64,000 nucleotides of DNA from positions 45,419-109,418 of the IMG/VR virus record IMGVR_UViG_3300027749_000060; one strand, given 5' to 3'. Positions within the stretch are counted from its first letter, which is position 1. Each line of letters opens with the position of its first letter. This DNA is from a virus. The position numbers and the translations under genes were made by a program. The notes under the pieces were generated by a model that was given only the letters and a program-made list of their open reading frames with translations, was not told the origin of the DNA and ran no database searches. Below, piece after piece: positions 26,164-35,942 of this stretch.

Positions 26164-29100
26164 GTGACTATACAATCCTGGACTACTAATCCTCTTACAT
26201 CATTATCATTGAGTGAAATCCAACGCGAGTTTGATGGAGTAAACCCGATTAGCATGAGTGAGTATCGTGCAACATCATCTGGATACGTTAGTATTGGAAG
26301 AACTGGCTACCCATTTGGTGAGGAAGTAGAAATCCCTGGACTTGGGGTATCTATTTCAATTAGTAATTTTTACGGCGCAAGTTCTGTTCCGTATGCTATA
26401 TATCCACAAAAAGTTTCGTTCAATGAGGGCGAAACAATGACATTTACTATCACAGCTCCAGTTACAAACGGAACAAAATTATACTGGACCTTTGATGATA
26501 CAACAGTGAATATTCTCGTATCGCCAACTGTGTTCGATGCTGGATATAAAGATGTAGCGTATCAGACTCAGTTGTCGGCCACTGGCGGTGTTGGTAATTA
26601 CACATACCGCATTGGAAGAGGCTCACTGCCGTCTGGCCTAACATTGTTTTCTGGAAATGGTTTAATATCGGGTACTCCAACAGTTGTAGAAAGTAAAACT
26701 TTCCTGGTTAATACATCTGACACTGAATTTAATTCAAATGCATTTTTATATACCATAAGAATTGACGAGGTATTAATTTCTATAACACCAACTAGCTTTA
26801 CTCCTGTTAATAAAAATGTACCGTTTACGTATTCTGTTAATGTATCAGGGGGCGCAACACCATATATAATTACTCTGGATAGTGGATCTTTGCCACAGGG
26901 AGTCTCGTTAACACCAATGACGGATACCAGGGCCGATTTAGGAGGAATTGCAAGCATTCCGGGCACATACAATTTTGTAATCAAAGCAGTTGACCAAAAT
27001 GGTGCATCTAAAACTCGCTCATACGCTTTTGCTGTAAATGAGGTTGGTATTAGTATTAATCCAACATCATTATCACCTGCGGTTGTTAATACTCCTTATA
27101 GTCAAATTGCATACGCTACCGGTGGTACAAGTCCTTACACATATACACTGAATCTTGGCTCAACATTACCTGCTGGGTTAACACTATCGGGTAATACAGG
27201 ATTAATAAGTGGATCTCCTACAATGCCGGGGGTATCATCGTTTACAATAAGAGCAACAGATTTTAATACAAATTATGGTACCAGAGCATATACATTAACC
27301 GTCGGTGCGTCGAGTGTAGTGGTATTACCCGGAGCAATTCCTAATGTATATAAAAATGTGCCATTTAACATTAACATAACCGGTGCAGGCGGCAGCTCAC
27401 CGTATGCTTATTCTATCATATATGGGTCTTTACCAACTGGGTTGACTTTCTTCAACGCCAATGGTTATGTAACAGGAACGCCGACGGTGACTGGGACTTA
27501 CGTGTTTGAAATAAAAACTATTGATGCAGTTACAAACTTCGCTACTAGACGTTACACAGTAATGTGTGTACAAGTTGTATTAATTTTTGATCCACCGTTC
27601 TTGCCGAGAGCTAAAACAAATGTAAACTATACTCAACCTTTAATTGTATCCGGTGGCCAATCACCATATTCTTTTGCTGTTACCAGCGGGGCATTGCCTA
27701 GTGGTGTGTCATTGAGTTCTAGCGGAATTATTGTTGGTGTTCCGTCTGCACCAGTTACTGTTAACTCGTTTACAGTAACAGTAACTGATTATAATGGTAA
27801 TACTGGTACTAAAGTTTATGCATTATTGGTAGACCCTGTAGAAATAATTGTTTTACCGGCAATTTTAAACGACGGTCTTACTTCTATACCTTATTCAATG
27901 AGTTTAGCATCGTCGGGCGGAACTGCTCCTTACACTTATACATTGGTATCTGGCACGCTGCCACCTGGCATTACATTGTCAAGTGCTGGAGTATTGTCTG
28001 GTACACCAACAGTAGTTGATTTATACAATTTTACTATAAGATCGTCAGACATAAACACCAATTCAATACAAAAAGCATATTCTTTAGCAATTTTAACTAA
28101 TCAATGGTCGTTGTCGTTAATTGGTTACAGTGAAGGTGCAGTGTCTGGTTCACCAATTACAGTCACCGAAGGATCAGCGTTAACATATATAATTAATTGG
28201 CCTACTAATATTCCTGAAGCGGCACAATCCCAATTGAGAATAGTTGGTCCTAAATTGACAGATGCATCAGACGTTGATTTAGAAACAATTGATGTATACA
28301 CCGGTGTATACAATTACGACGTTGGGTTCAGCAATGAATATAACATAACCGGAGCAGCATTAAATTTAGCAAAATCAATTGGTAGTAGTTTTTATCTGTC
28401 CAATAATTCCTTCTTTACGTCAGACGGAATTAGATATGGCCTTTACAGGAAACCAGATGCCAATGGACTGCGTTACTGGGTTAAATATGCACAAGACAAC
28501 AATTTAGCTGTAAGCGACCAAGCCTTTATTGATGCTTTCTTTTTAAAAGCGTCACTAGGTACAGGTGCTCCTGGAACAATACAGGATGGTACAAGATGTT
28601 TAAACAACACAAAGTCTTTGTCAGTTGGGTATTATGAAGGTACTGACTTTTTTGACAGACCTAATACAATTGGAAGAGCCGGTATTGCTAGTATACATAT
28701 AGTTGCAGATCAATTATTGGAAGGTGCTGAATCTTTTAATGTTAAATTATTCTATAATAGTGCAGTAGTTTCTACATGGGGTGGGGTAAATGTAACAGAT
28801 ACATCAACTCCGCCACCACCTAGTATTATATTAAGTAACATTGCAACCACTGGTGAAAGAGGTGTTTTGTACGACAGTACCATTTCTGCAACAGGCGGCG
28901 CAAGTCCGTACACATTAACATTCACCGGCGGTGTAATACCCAATGGTCTTACACTTGGCCCCACTGGTAATTTATTTGGCCGACCGTCTAGTACAGGAAC
29001 TTTTAGTTTTACTATACAAGCAATAGATTCAGAAAATTACTCGGTGTCTAGAACTTATAGCATTTCAATCAGTGGAAAAACTTTGATACTAACTCCAAGT

Positions 29101-29847
29101 TCGTTACCTGATTTTTATCTAGTAGGTCCAAGTTTGTCACCGTATTATAATTCACAGTTAAGTACCACAGGCGGCATAGGCAATTATACATATCAAGTTG
29201 TTGCAGGAACGCTACCATATAACTTAACATTATCAGAACTGGGATTGATAACACCAAATGCCAATCCAGGTGTTGCTGCTACTTATACATTCACTATCAG
29301 ATCAAGTGACTCGTATGGTAATTCAATTGATAAACAATATTCTATTGTTGACCATGAAACAACAAATGTACCGCCACCACCACCTCCTCCCACGCCTGGG
29401 CCAACGCCTCCGTATTATCCACCGTCTCCGTACACACCTGGCAACAGATTAACAATTGACGGGTCGGTTAGATTAAGTGCGGCATTTACTTATGTCAATG
29501 AGTCGGGTGTGGCGCCCAGAGTTGGTATATATTGGACAGCTGGGCATAACACAATACCTTATACATATCGCATTGTAAATCCACCAAGCGAAATTACATG
29601 GACTATATCACAGGGAAATTTACCTCCAGGATATGAATTAATACCGTCGGGATTTGGGTCAGTTGTGATACAAGGAGTAGCAAATACAACAACATATTGT
29701 CAATATGGTGATTGTACTCCTGGTAACTTAGTATACAGTCCCAATAACCCTCCTACGTTTACTATAAGAGCAACAGCCGCCAATGGTGATTATGGAACTC
29801 TAATAGACGGAATATTTGTGTTTAAAACCAACGGATTTCCTTCTTAA
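26164..29847 (+). CDS. Large Ig-repeat tail adhesin 1
   Basis: 1227 residues, GTG start. Eight repeats of about 90 residues of the He_PIG Ig-like type fill most of it (consensus ATGG-PYTY...GSLP-GLTL...G-ISGTPT...Y-FTIRA-D). Six lie before and two after a central block at 28110-28790. That block has a Calx-beta-like edge (ITVTEGSALTYIINWP) and a DUF4214-like module (YGLYRKPDANGLRYWV). A short polyproline stretch (29372-29430) precedes a distinct 140-residue C-terminal domain with two cysteines (TTYCQYGDCTPG). The design is that of a cell-surface adhesin. It shares modules with the next two genes. Confidence 0.75.
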   Translation: MTIQSWTTNPLTSLSLSEIQREFDGVNPISMSEYRATSSGYVSIGRTGYPFGEEVEIPGLGVSISISNFYGASSVPYAIYPQKVSFNEGETMTFTITAPVTNGTKLYWTFDDTTVNILVSPTVFDAGYKDVAYQTQLSATGGVGNYTYRIGRGSLPSGLTLFSGNGLISGTPTVVESKTFLVNTSDTEFNSNAFLYTIRIDEVLISITPTSFTPVNKNVPFTYSVNVSGGATPYIITLDSGSLPQGVSLTPMTDTRADLGGIASIPGTYNFVIKAVDQNGASKTRSYAFAVNEVGISINPTSLSPAVVNTPYSQIAYATGGTSPYTYTLNLGSTLPAGLTLSGNTGLISGSPTMPGVSSFTIRATDFNTNYGTRAYTLTVGASSVVVLPGAIPNVYKNVPFNINITGAGGSSPYAYSIIYGSLPTGLTFFNANGYVTGTPTVTGTYVFEIKTIDAVTNFATRRYTVMCVQVVLIFDPPFLPRAKTNVNYTQPLIVSGGQSPYSFAVTSGALPSGVSLSSSGIIVGVPSAPVTVNSFTVTVTDYNGNTGTKVYALLVDPVEIIVLPAILNDGLTSIPYSMSLASSGGTAPYTYTLVSGTLPPGITLSSAGVLSGTPTVVDLYNFTIRSSDINTNSIQKAYSLAILTNQWSLSLIGYSEGAVSGSPITVTEGSALTYIINWPTNIPEAAQSQLRIVGPKLTDASDVDLETIDVYTGVYNYDVGFSNEYNITGAALNLAKSIGSSFYLSNNSFFTSDGIRYGLYRKPDANGLRYWVKYAQDNNLAVSDQAFIDAFFLKASLGTGAPGTIQDGTRCLNNTKSLSVGYYEGTDFFDRPNTIGRAGIASIHIVADQLLEGAESFNVKLFYNSAVVSTWGGVNVTDTSTPPPPSIILSNIATTGERGVLYDSTISATGGASPYTLTFTGGVIPNGLTLGPTGNLFGRPSSTGTFSFTIQAIDSENYSVSRTYSISISGKTLILTPSSLPDFYLVGPSLSPYYNSQLSTTGGIGNYTYQVVAGTLPYNLTLSELGLITPNANPGVAATYTFTIRSSDSYGNSIDKQYSIVDHETTNVPPPPPPPTPGPTPPYYPPSPYTPGNRLTIDGSVRLSAAFTYVNESGVAPRVGIYWTAGHNTIPYTYRIVNPPSEITWTISQGNLPPGYELIPSGFGSVVIQGVANTTTYCQYGDCTPGNLVYSPNNPPTFTIRATAANGDYGTLIDGIFVFKTNGFPS

Positions 29848-29860
29848 TAAATAATTGATT

Positions 29861-32800
29861 ATGACCATTAAAGTATCAGACTTCGCATCTAGCTCGCTAT
29901 CGGGGAATGTAGTTTTAACTACTAAAACGGCTACATTTAGTACCACCATAACCGCAGACGGTTTGCCCGAAGGCGCTGCAAAGATAATTGCTAAACTTAG
30001 AAAAGATAGCGTAACTGGAACGGTGTTAGCAGCATCTGATACTATTTTAATTAATGATACTAGCCAGTCCGGAACTGGCGTTGCTATTACTGTATTGCCT
30101 TTTACACTAATTCAACCAATTAGTAATATTGCATATTCAAGACAATTGACAGCCACTGGTGGCACTGCTCCGTACCAATTTTCTTATAGTGGGAATTTGC
30201 CCACTGGATTAGATTTGTTACCAAACGGTATTTTAACAGGAATACCCAAAGAAGTTGGAGTATTTAATTTTACAGTCAGAGCCACTGATATCAACACAGA
30301 CTTTGGTACAACTTATTATCAATTGGCTGTTACTGGTCCTGGTATATATTTGGCACCTTTGACAATACTTGAAGGCTATACAAATATATTTTATCAAACA
30401 ACGTTTACAGCTACCGGCGGACTTGCTCCTTATTATTTTACTATATCTCAAGGTGCATTACCAACAGGAATAGAATTAGCACCAAGCGGATCGTGTGAAG
30501 GAAAAACTTCAGCAGCAGGACCTGTTGCCATAGTAGTGACAGCAACTGATTCCAATGGTAACTCGGGATCTAAATCTTATATACTTACAATAAATCGTAT
30601 TACTATAAATGTAAATCCAGTTACTTTACCGCCAGCATTTAAAAAATTACCATACTCTCAAAATATCACCGGAACTGGCGGATCAACTCCCTACACCTGG
30701 TCGGTGATAAGCCAGAATACTTTTCAAACTGGAATATTATTAAACCCTGATAACGGAACATTATCGGGTACTTCTGTTGCTGTAGGAAGTAAATCTTTAA
30801 CTGTGCAAATTACAGATAAAAATGGAAACTATGGTACCAGAGATTACACATTTTTAGTTAATGATGTAGTCATTTATATTACTCCTAATACGGCTGTATT
30901 AGCCAATATACAACTAAATTCAAGATATAGCCAGGTAATAACAGCCACTGGTGGTGCAGCATTGATCAATACAGCACCGTCGTACTCATGGGTTGTGTTC
31001 AGTGGTACTTTACCACCCGGAATAACATTCAACGGAGTTAGTGCTACTCTAGCCGGAAGGCCAACTGAAATTGGTAATTATTCGTTTGCAATACAAGCAA
31101 CCGATGGATATCAAAATAGCGGAACAAGATCGTATCTGTTTAGTGTATTAGCAGTTACGATTACATTGTCTCCAAATGAATTAGGCATTGTTACTATTGG
31201 TGATTTATATACACAGGTAATTAGTGCAACAGGCGGAGAAGCGCCGTATACTTTTGCGGTAACCGCAGGAACATTACCATCGGGTTTGACATTAAATACA
31301 AATGGAACACTATCGGGCACTACTTATATAACCTTAGAACGTTTGATTACTATCAGAGCAACTGATATAAATGGAAATTCTGGATCTAAACAATATAAAA
31401 TAACAGTTGCATCTGACCATTGGATAATAAATTTAAAAAATGTCAACAGTGTTTCTTTAGAAGCATACACAGCCGCCGAATCGTCAAATAACCCTGGCAG
31501 TATTAATACAATTAACGAAAATGAATATGCAACTAGGGTAGTAGTCTCATCAAGATATTCAGTTGGAAATGAAACTTTATATTGGAACATAGCTCAGGCC
31601 CCTGGGATAGATGCACACCCAGTGGGCAGCGATTTTGGAATTATTACAGCAAGCACAGTTACTAAAGCCATATACGATTACGACACTCGTTTCGCTAATG
31701 AGTTTTCTTTTAATGCCGGGCAAATAACGTTAGCTAAATGGATAGCAACAAATCTATATCAGTCAAATACCTCATATAATACAGATACTGGTACAAAATA
31801 CGGATTATTTAGAAAACCCGATGCAGCTGGATTGGCTGGTTGGGTTAGAGGTGCTACCGCTAATAACTGGGGTGTAGGAAACACAAGTTTAATTAATCAG
31901 TTCTTTAGAGGGGCAAGCACAGAAATGGACTATGCCAGATCATTAACATCTAATAAAACATTTTTACCTGACATAAATCAGTCTGGGACTTATTTCTACG
32001 ACAGACCCGACAGCGTTGGTGGTACAATTATTACATTTAATCCTTATACTTACACAAACGGATACAGCCAAGAGTTTAATGTAGTAGGAGCTGATCTGAC
32101 ATTAGCTCAATGGATTGGCGCTAATTTATACGCATCAAACAGTCAGTTTACTACAAATTTAACCCCAGCAATACGATACGGATTATTCAGGAATCCTGAT
32201 CTACTGGGATTAAACTCTTGGGTTAATAGAGCAAAAGCAATGAGTTGGGGCATCAATGATGCAAATTTAATAAATGAATTTTTTACCGGCGCATCAATAA
32301 ATGTACTTGACGGCCCCAGATCACTAACAAACAAAAAAGATTTTATACCCGGACATTCCCCCGGCGATGTGTTTTATGATAGACCAAATAAAACCGGTCT
32401 ACTTGGGATTTCAGCAGTTGCAGATAATCTCACCGAAGGTCCGGAACAGTTCATTGTAGAAATAAGACAAAACAGTTTAACTGGACCGGTTGTTGCAACG
32501 ACCGATAATATTACTATTGCTGATAATAGTACAGCTAGCGCGACCACTTATAATAATAACGCGGTTGGATTCAGAAATTTCATCTATAGAGTAAGCGAAG
32601 GCGACACAATGAATTTTGAAGTGTTGGCACCCGGTAATGTGTCAACCGCTGACTTAGCAGTTAAATTAACTCAAATAGTAGTATCTACACCGTCTACTGC
32701 CAGCCCACCGGATTTTGTTGTAAGTACAAAAACTGTCCCAATGGTTGGAAGAGTAGGAACAGCCAGTTTGACAGTGGTAGCAGACATGATAACCGAAGGC

Positions 32801-35749
32801 GAAGAATATGTTACTATTGCGGTGGTATATGATGCCTTACAACGATCTTCGTTGGAAGGACCAGTGCTAATTGCTGATACGTCAAAGGTAACATATGATT
32901 TTGTTAACACACCTGCTGCCGTTAACGAAGGAAGTGTAGGGACTTTTACTATTAACACCACGGGAGTTTCTGATGGTACAAGATTATACTGGCGTATTAA
33001 TCATATAACTACACAACCAGCAGATTTCTTTTATGCAGCATCAAAATTTGATGTGTTGTATGCATTTGCATCTAATCCCATTGCACCTCTTAAACCATCA
33101 TCTGATGCAGTCATTGAGTATTGGATGACAAATGGATTAACAGCATTTAACTACTTTATACTAACAACAAGAACTAAAAGTCCTGCTGTTGCACAACAAA
33201 TTGATGCAGATCGAATTGCAGATGCAATAGGCACTACCGGACAACCTATACTAGCTACACGAGCTGCGGTGTTGGCTGCTTATTATGATTATAGTCAGGC
33301 TCCAATGTTTCCAATTGAAAGCGATATCAGATATTGGATGACTTACGGATTGGGGGTAAACAATGCTACATTTATAGCTTCAATCCAATCTGCAAACTCT
33401 GCCAACCCTGCACTGCAACTGGCAAATCAACAGCAAAGAGCAGACCTAATAGGCAGAAATACACGTTGGGAAGTGTTGTATGCATTTGCCGGTTGTGCAT
33501 ATGCACCTTTGGTTCCAACTGAGGCGGAAATAGCCGACTGGAGATGCAGGGGATTACTTGGATTCCAGCAAAATATGTCATCTCGATATCGTGGCGCAAG
33601 AGCATCTACAATTTTAGCTCAAAGAAATGCAGATGAATTACTACCTGGGGTACTAGCGGGGCAATATGTTCTTAATTCAAGATCGGCTGTGTTAGCAGCA
33701 TATCAAGACAATCCTGATACACAACCGTTTCCGAGTGAAGTTGAAATAAGGTATTGGATGGAACACGGATTGGGAACCAATAAGACAACATTTAGTAGTG
33801 CAGTTCAAACATACAATCAGCAAAACCCAACTGCTTATGCTCAAAATTTAGCAACTAGGGCACAAATAGCAAAAGATAATTCAAGAGCATGTAGAGGTTC
33901 ATTTTTAGTTCAAGGCGACGTTGGCACATTTGGTATTAGAGCCAGGGCCGATTTATTAGCTGAAACTAGCCAACAATTTACAATAAGTTTAAGTACATCT
34001 GAAAATAGTGAACCGGTTGCAACAACTAGTATTGTTACTATAACAGATACTAGTATAGAAATATATTCAACAGTACCAGTGGACTACGGTGGTGTGCAAT
34101 ATTCTTACTCTAATTCTGCATCTGGATATACATGGTATACAGTAGGGTATGGTTATCCAATATTAATCGATTCCACCAGTTTAAATATAAATGGTGCAGG
34201 ATCCCTGGGGTCTTCGCCGGGTGGTACATTTGTAGTTAGCGGCGGCATTGGTGCTGTTACACCAACATTAAATGGTGAGTCGCCTACTTTTACTATCAAT
34301 AATCCAACTGGAAGAGGAACAATTTATCAAATTGTAGCAGAATATTTTATCAGATCAAATATGCCAATTACGTATGCTATATATCGAGTAGCATCTACTG
34401 GGGATATTCTAGTACAAGAAAATATAAGAACATTTGATAGGGTGTCCGGAATAGATGATGATAACTTTCCGTACAGTCGTTACAACTATTGGCCGTTAAC
34501 TCAAACTGGGTATGTTGTCATACCTAGTAATACCACATATACATTTAAAATAAAAATGTCTGGCACTAGCTATAATTCTATTCCTGCTGGAAGTGGGCTA
34601 ACCTCTGGAACCACAGTTTATTGTGATCCAAGCGGACTACGCAGAATTACAGTTAATCCGGTTATGACAGATGCTCCGGGATATGCATTACCTTTCTATT
34701 GGGTACAAGGGTACTCGGATCAAAATTATATTCCGCCTTCTACATATTATGTATCTTTTAACTCCGTTGGCCAGCCAACTATTACAATGAGCGAAGGTGA
34801 TACTATTACTGTAATAATGACAGGATTTTATATAGTAAACGGTACATATACCTGGAATCTTTATCGTACTGGTGGAGGTGCTGTTAGCGGTAGTGACTTT
34901 AGTGCATCATCTGGGTCATTTACAATGACTAGCAATTATGGATCTTTTACGTTAACTGCACTATCGGATGCAGTTACAGAAGGAACATTAACATATTATG
35001 TGGATATTGTACTTGGCGGAACAGTGATAGTATCTTCTAGTACTATTGCACTTACAGTATTAGATACCAGCTTAACACCACCACCACCATATTACCCACC
35101 ACCACCATATTACCCACCACCACCATATTACCCACCGTACTATGCACCGTACTATGCACCATATGTTGATCCTGGCAGCCGTGGCGGCGGCCGTGGTGGT
35201 GATGGTGGAGTTGGAGTTGGAGTTGGAGACGGCGGCGTTGGCGGTGCAAAAGGCGGTCCTGAGGGCAGAGGCACAATCGGAGGTGACGGCGACGGAGGAA
35301 CTGGTAGCGTTGGCGTTGCCCATGGCTTTGGAGACGGCGATGGCGGCGGCGATGGAGGTGGCGGAGGTGGTGGTGGAGGTGGTGGTGGTGGTGGAGGCGG
35401 ACGTGTAATCTGTACGCATTTCTATCGTAAAGGTGAAATGGATCGTGATACATGGCGTGCCGATCTTGAGTTCACATTTAACCACCTTAGCCCAACTACT
35501 GTTCGTGGTTATCAATTTTGGGGGATTCCGTATGTTAAGTTAATGCGTAGAAGCAAATTAGCAGAAGATATTATGAGACCAATAGCTATTCATCGTGCCA
35601 AAGAGCTTGCTTATCAAATGGGTAAAAGTTCAAAAGGATCGCTATTTGGTAAAGTTGTGCGACTGATATTTGAACCTACATGTTTTGTAATAGGATTATT
35701 TGTAGGTGAACAAGATTGGAAGGCTCTATGGGGCCCAATGAAAGACTAA
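29861..35749 (+). CDS. Very large tail adhesin 2 (Ig, DUF4214-like, Calx-beta, Pro/Gly linkers)
   Basis: 1962 residues from the ATG; a TTG two codons earlier is possible but has no ribosome site. Order: Calx-beta-like start; five Ig-like repeats (30080-31430); two DUF4214-like modules (31670-31920 and 32050-32300) with YGLFRKPDAAGLAGWV; Calx-beta segments; four repeats of about 70 residues of unknown family (33050-33900); a beta region; another Calx-beta; a PPPPYYPP linker (35081-35160); a glycine-rich linker ending in 13 glycines; and a C-terminal 120-residue module (TWRADLEFTFNHLSPTTVRG onward) with one hydrophobic segment. A host-binding fibre is the natural reading. Confidence 0.75.
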   Translation: MTIKVSDFASSSLSGNVVLTTKTATFSTTITADGLPEGAAKIIAKLRKDSVTGTVLAASDTILINDTSQSGTGVAITVLPFTLIQPISNIAYSRQLTATGGTAPYQFSYSGNLPTGLDLLPNGILTGIPKEVGVFNFTVRATDINTDFGTTYYQLAVTGPGIYLAPLTILEGYTNIFYQTTFTATGGLAPYYFTISQGALPTGIELAPSGSCEGKTSAAGPVAIVVTATDSNGNSGSKSYILTINRITINVNPVTLPPAFKKLPYSQNITGTGGSTPYTWSVISQNTFQTGILLNPDNGTLSGTSVAVGSKSLTVQITDKNGNYGTRDYTFLVNDVVIYITPNTAVLANIQLNSRYSQVITATGGAALINTAPSYSWVVFSGTLPPGITFNGVSATLAGRPTEIGNYSFAIQATDGYQNSGTRSYLFSVLAVTITLSPNELGIVTIGDLYTQVISATGGEAPYTFAVTAGTLPSGLTLNTNGTLSGTTYITLERLITIRATDINGNSGSKQYKITVASDHWIINLKNVNSVSLEAYTAAESSNNPGSINTINENEYATRVVVSSRYSVGNETLYWNIAQAPGIDAHPVGSDFGIITASTVTKAIYDYDTRFANEFSFNAGQITLAKWIATNLYQSNTSYNTDTGTKYGLFRKPDAAGLAGWVRGATANNWGVGNTSLINQFFRGASTEMDYARSLTSNKTFLPDINQSGTYFYDRPDSVGGTIITFNPYTYTNGYSQEFNVVGADLTLAQWIGANLYASNSQFTTNLTPAIRYGLFRNPDLLGLNSWVNRAKAMSWGINDANLINEFFTGASINVLDGPRSLTNKKDFIPGHSPGDVFYDRPNKTGLLGISAVADNLTEGPEQFIVEIRQNSLTGPVVATTDNITIADNSTASATTYNNNAVGFRNFIYRVSEGDTMNFEVLAPGNVSTADLAVKLTQIVVSTPSTASPPDFVVSTKTVPMVGRVGTASLTVVADMITEGEEYVTIAVVYDALQRSSLEGPVLIADTSKVTYDFVNTPAAVNEGSVGTFTINTTGVSDGTRLYWRINHITTQPADFFYAASKFDVLYAFASNPIAPLKPSSDAVIEYWMTNGLTAFNYFILTTRTKSPAVAQQIDADRIADAIGTTGQPILATRAAVLAAYYDYSQAPMFPIESDIRYWMTYGLGVNNATFIASIQSANSANPALQLANQQQRADLIGRNTRWEVLYAFAGCAYAPLVPTEAEIADWRCRGLLGFQQNMSSRYRGARASTILAQRNADELLPGVLAGQYVLNSRSAVLAAYQDNPDTQPFPSEVEIRYWMEHGLGTNKTTFSSAVQTYNQQNPTAYAQNLATRAQIAKDNSRACRGSFLVQGDVGTFGIRARADLLAETSQQFTISLSTSENSEPVATTSIVTITDTSIEIYSTVPVDYGGVQYSYSNSASGYTWYTVGYGYPILIDSTSLNINGAGSLGSSPGGTFVVSGGIGAVTPTLNGESPTFTINNPTGRGTIYQIVAEYFIRSNMPITYAIYRVASTGDILVQENIRTFDRVSGIDDDNFPYSRYNYWPLTQTGYVVIPSNTTYTFKIKMSGTSYNSIPAGSGLTSGTTVYCDPSGLRRITVNPVMTDAPGYALPFYWVQGYSDQNYIPPSTYYVSFNSVGQPTITMSEGDTITVIMTGFYIVNGTYTWNLYRTGGGAVSGSDFSASSGSFTMTSNYGSFTLTALSDAVTEGTLTYYVDIVLGGTVIVSSSTIALTVLDTSLTPPPPYYPPPPYYPPPPYYPPYYAPYYAPYVDPGSRGGGRGGDGGVGVGVGDGGVGGAKGGPEGRGTIGGDGDGGTGSVGVAHGFGDGDGGGDGGGGGGGGGGGGGGGGRVICTHFYRKGEMDRDTWRADLEFTFNHLSPTTVRGYQFWGIPYVKLMRRSKLAEDIMRPIAIHRAKELAYQMGKSSKGSLFGKVVRLIFEPTCFVIGLFVGEQDWKALWGPMKD
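33050..33900 (+). repeat. Four-unit repeat inside adhesin 2
   Basis: Four units of about 70 codons begin near 33053, 33269, 33473 and 33689 with VLYAFA or VLAAY. Each then has P--P-E-EI-YWM--GL and ends in a Gln/Ala-rich helix. Units 1 and 3 share the bases gtgttgtatgcatttgc, and units 2 and 4 resemble each other more, so an ancestral pair seems to have duplicated. I do not recognise the family. Confidence 0.75.
35081..35155 (+). repeat. Coding microsatellite, PPPPYY linker
   Basis: Three tandem copies of an 18-base unit (accaccaccatattaccc) encode PPPPYY, then tyrosine/alanine variants. The same unit recurs at 36286-36420 in another gene. Confidence 0.85.
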
Positions 35750-35750
35750 T

Positions 35751-35936
35751 ATGATACATTTAAACGAATTAATTCCAGGATACGAAAACTTGGAGACAAG
35801 AAATCAAATTATAAAGGACATAGATGACTATGCACTAAGTATCGAGTTTACTCAAGAAGAAGTAAATTCTATTCAGGACCCTAGAATGATTTTAATAGCA
35901 TACGAAGCAATGATGTACAGAAGACTAAAAGGATAA
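35751..35936 (+). CDS. Small conserved-looking protein of the fibre cluster
   Basis: 61 residues beginning one base after the adhesin 2 stop. It is mostly helical and charged (LETRNQIIKDIDDYALSIEF, MILIAYEAMMYRRLKG), with no signal peptide or membrane segment. Its tight fit between two adhesin genes suggests an assembly helper or a small accessory of the fibres; this is inference from place alone. Confidence 0.55.
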   Translation: MIHLNELIPGYENLETRNQIIKDIDDYALSIEFTQEEVNSIQDPRMILIAYEAMMYRRLKG

Positions 35937-35942
35937 TATAAA

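Noticed and set aside
29846-29853. AATAAATA as a late promoter for adhesin 2
   Set aside because: It overlaps the stop of the previous gene and would start transcription at the ATG; no ribosome site either, so read-through is simpler.
35052-35515. Long His/Arg-rich and Thr-rich ORFs on the minus strand
   Set aside because: Reverse frames of the proline/glycine repeat codons; composition is explained by the plus-strand repeats.
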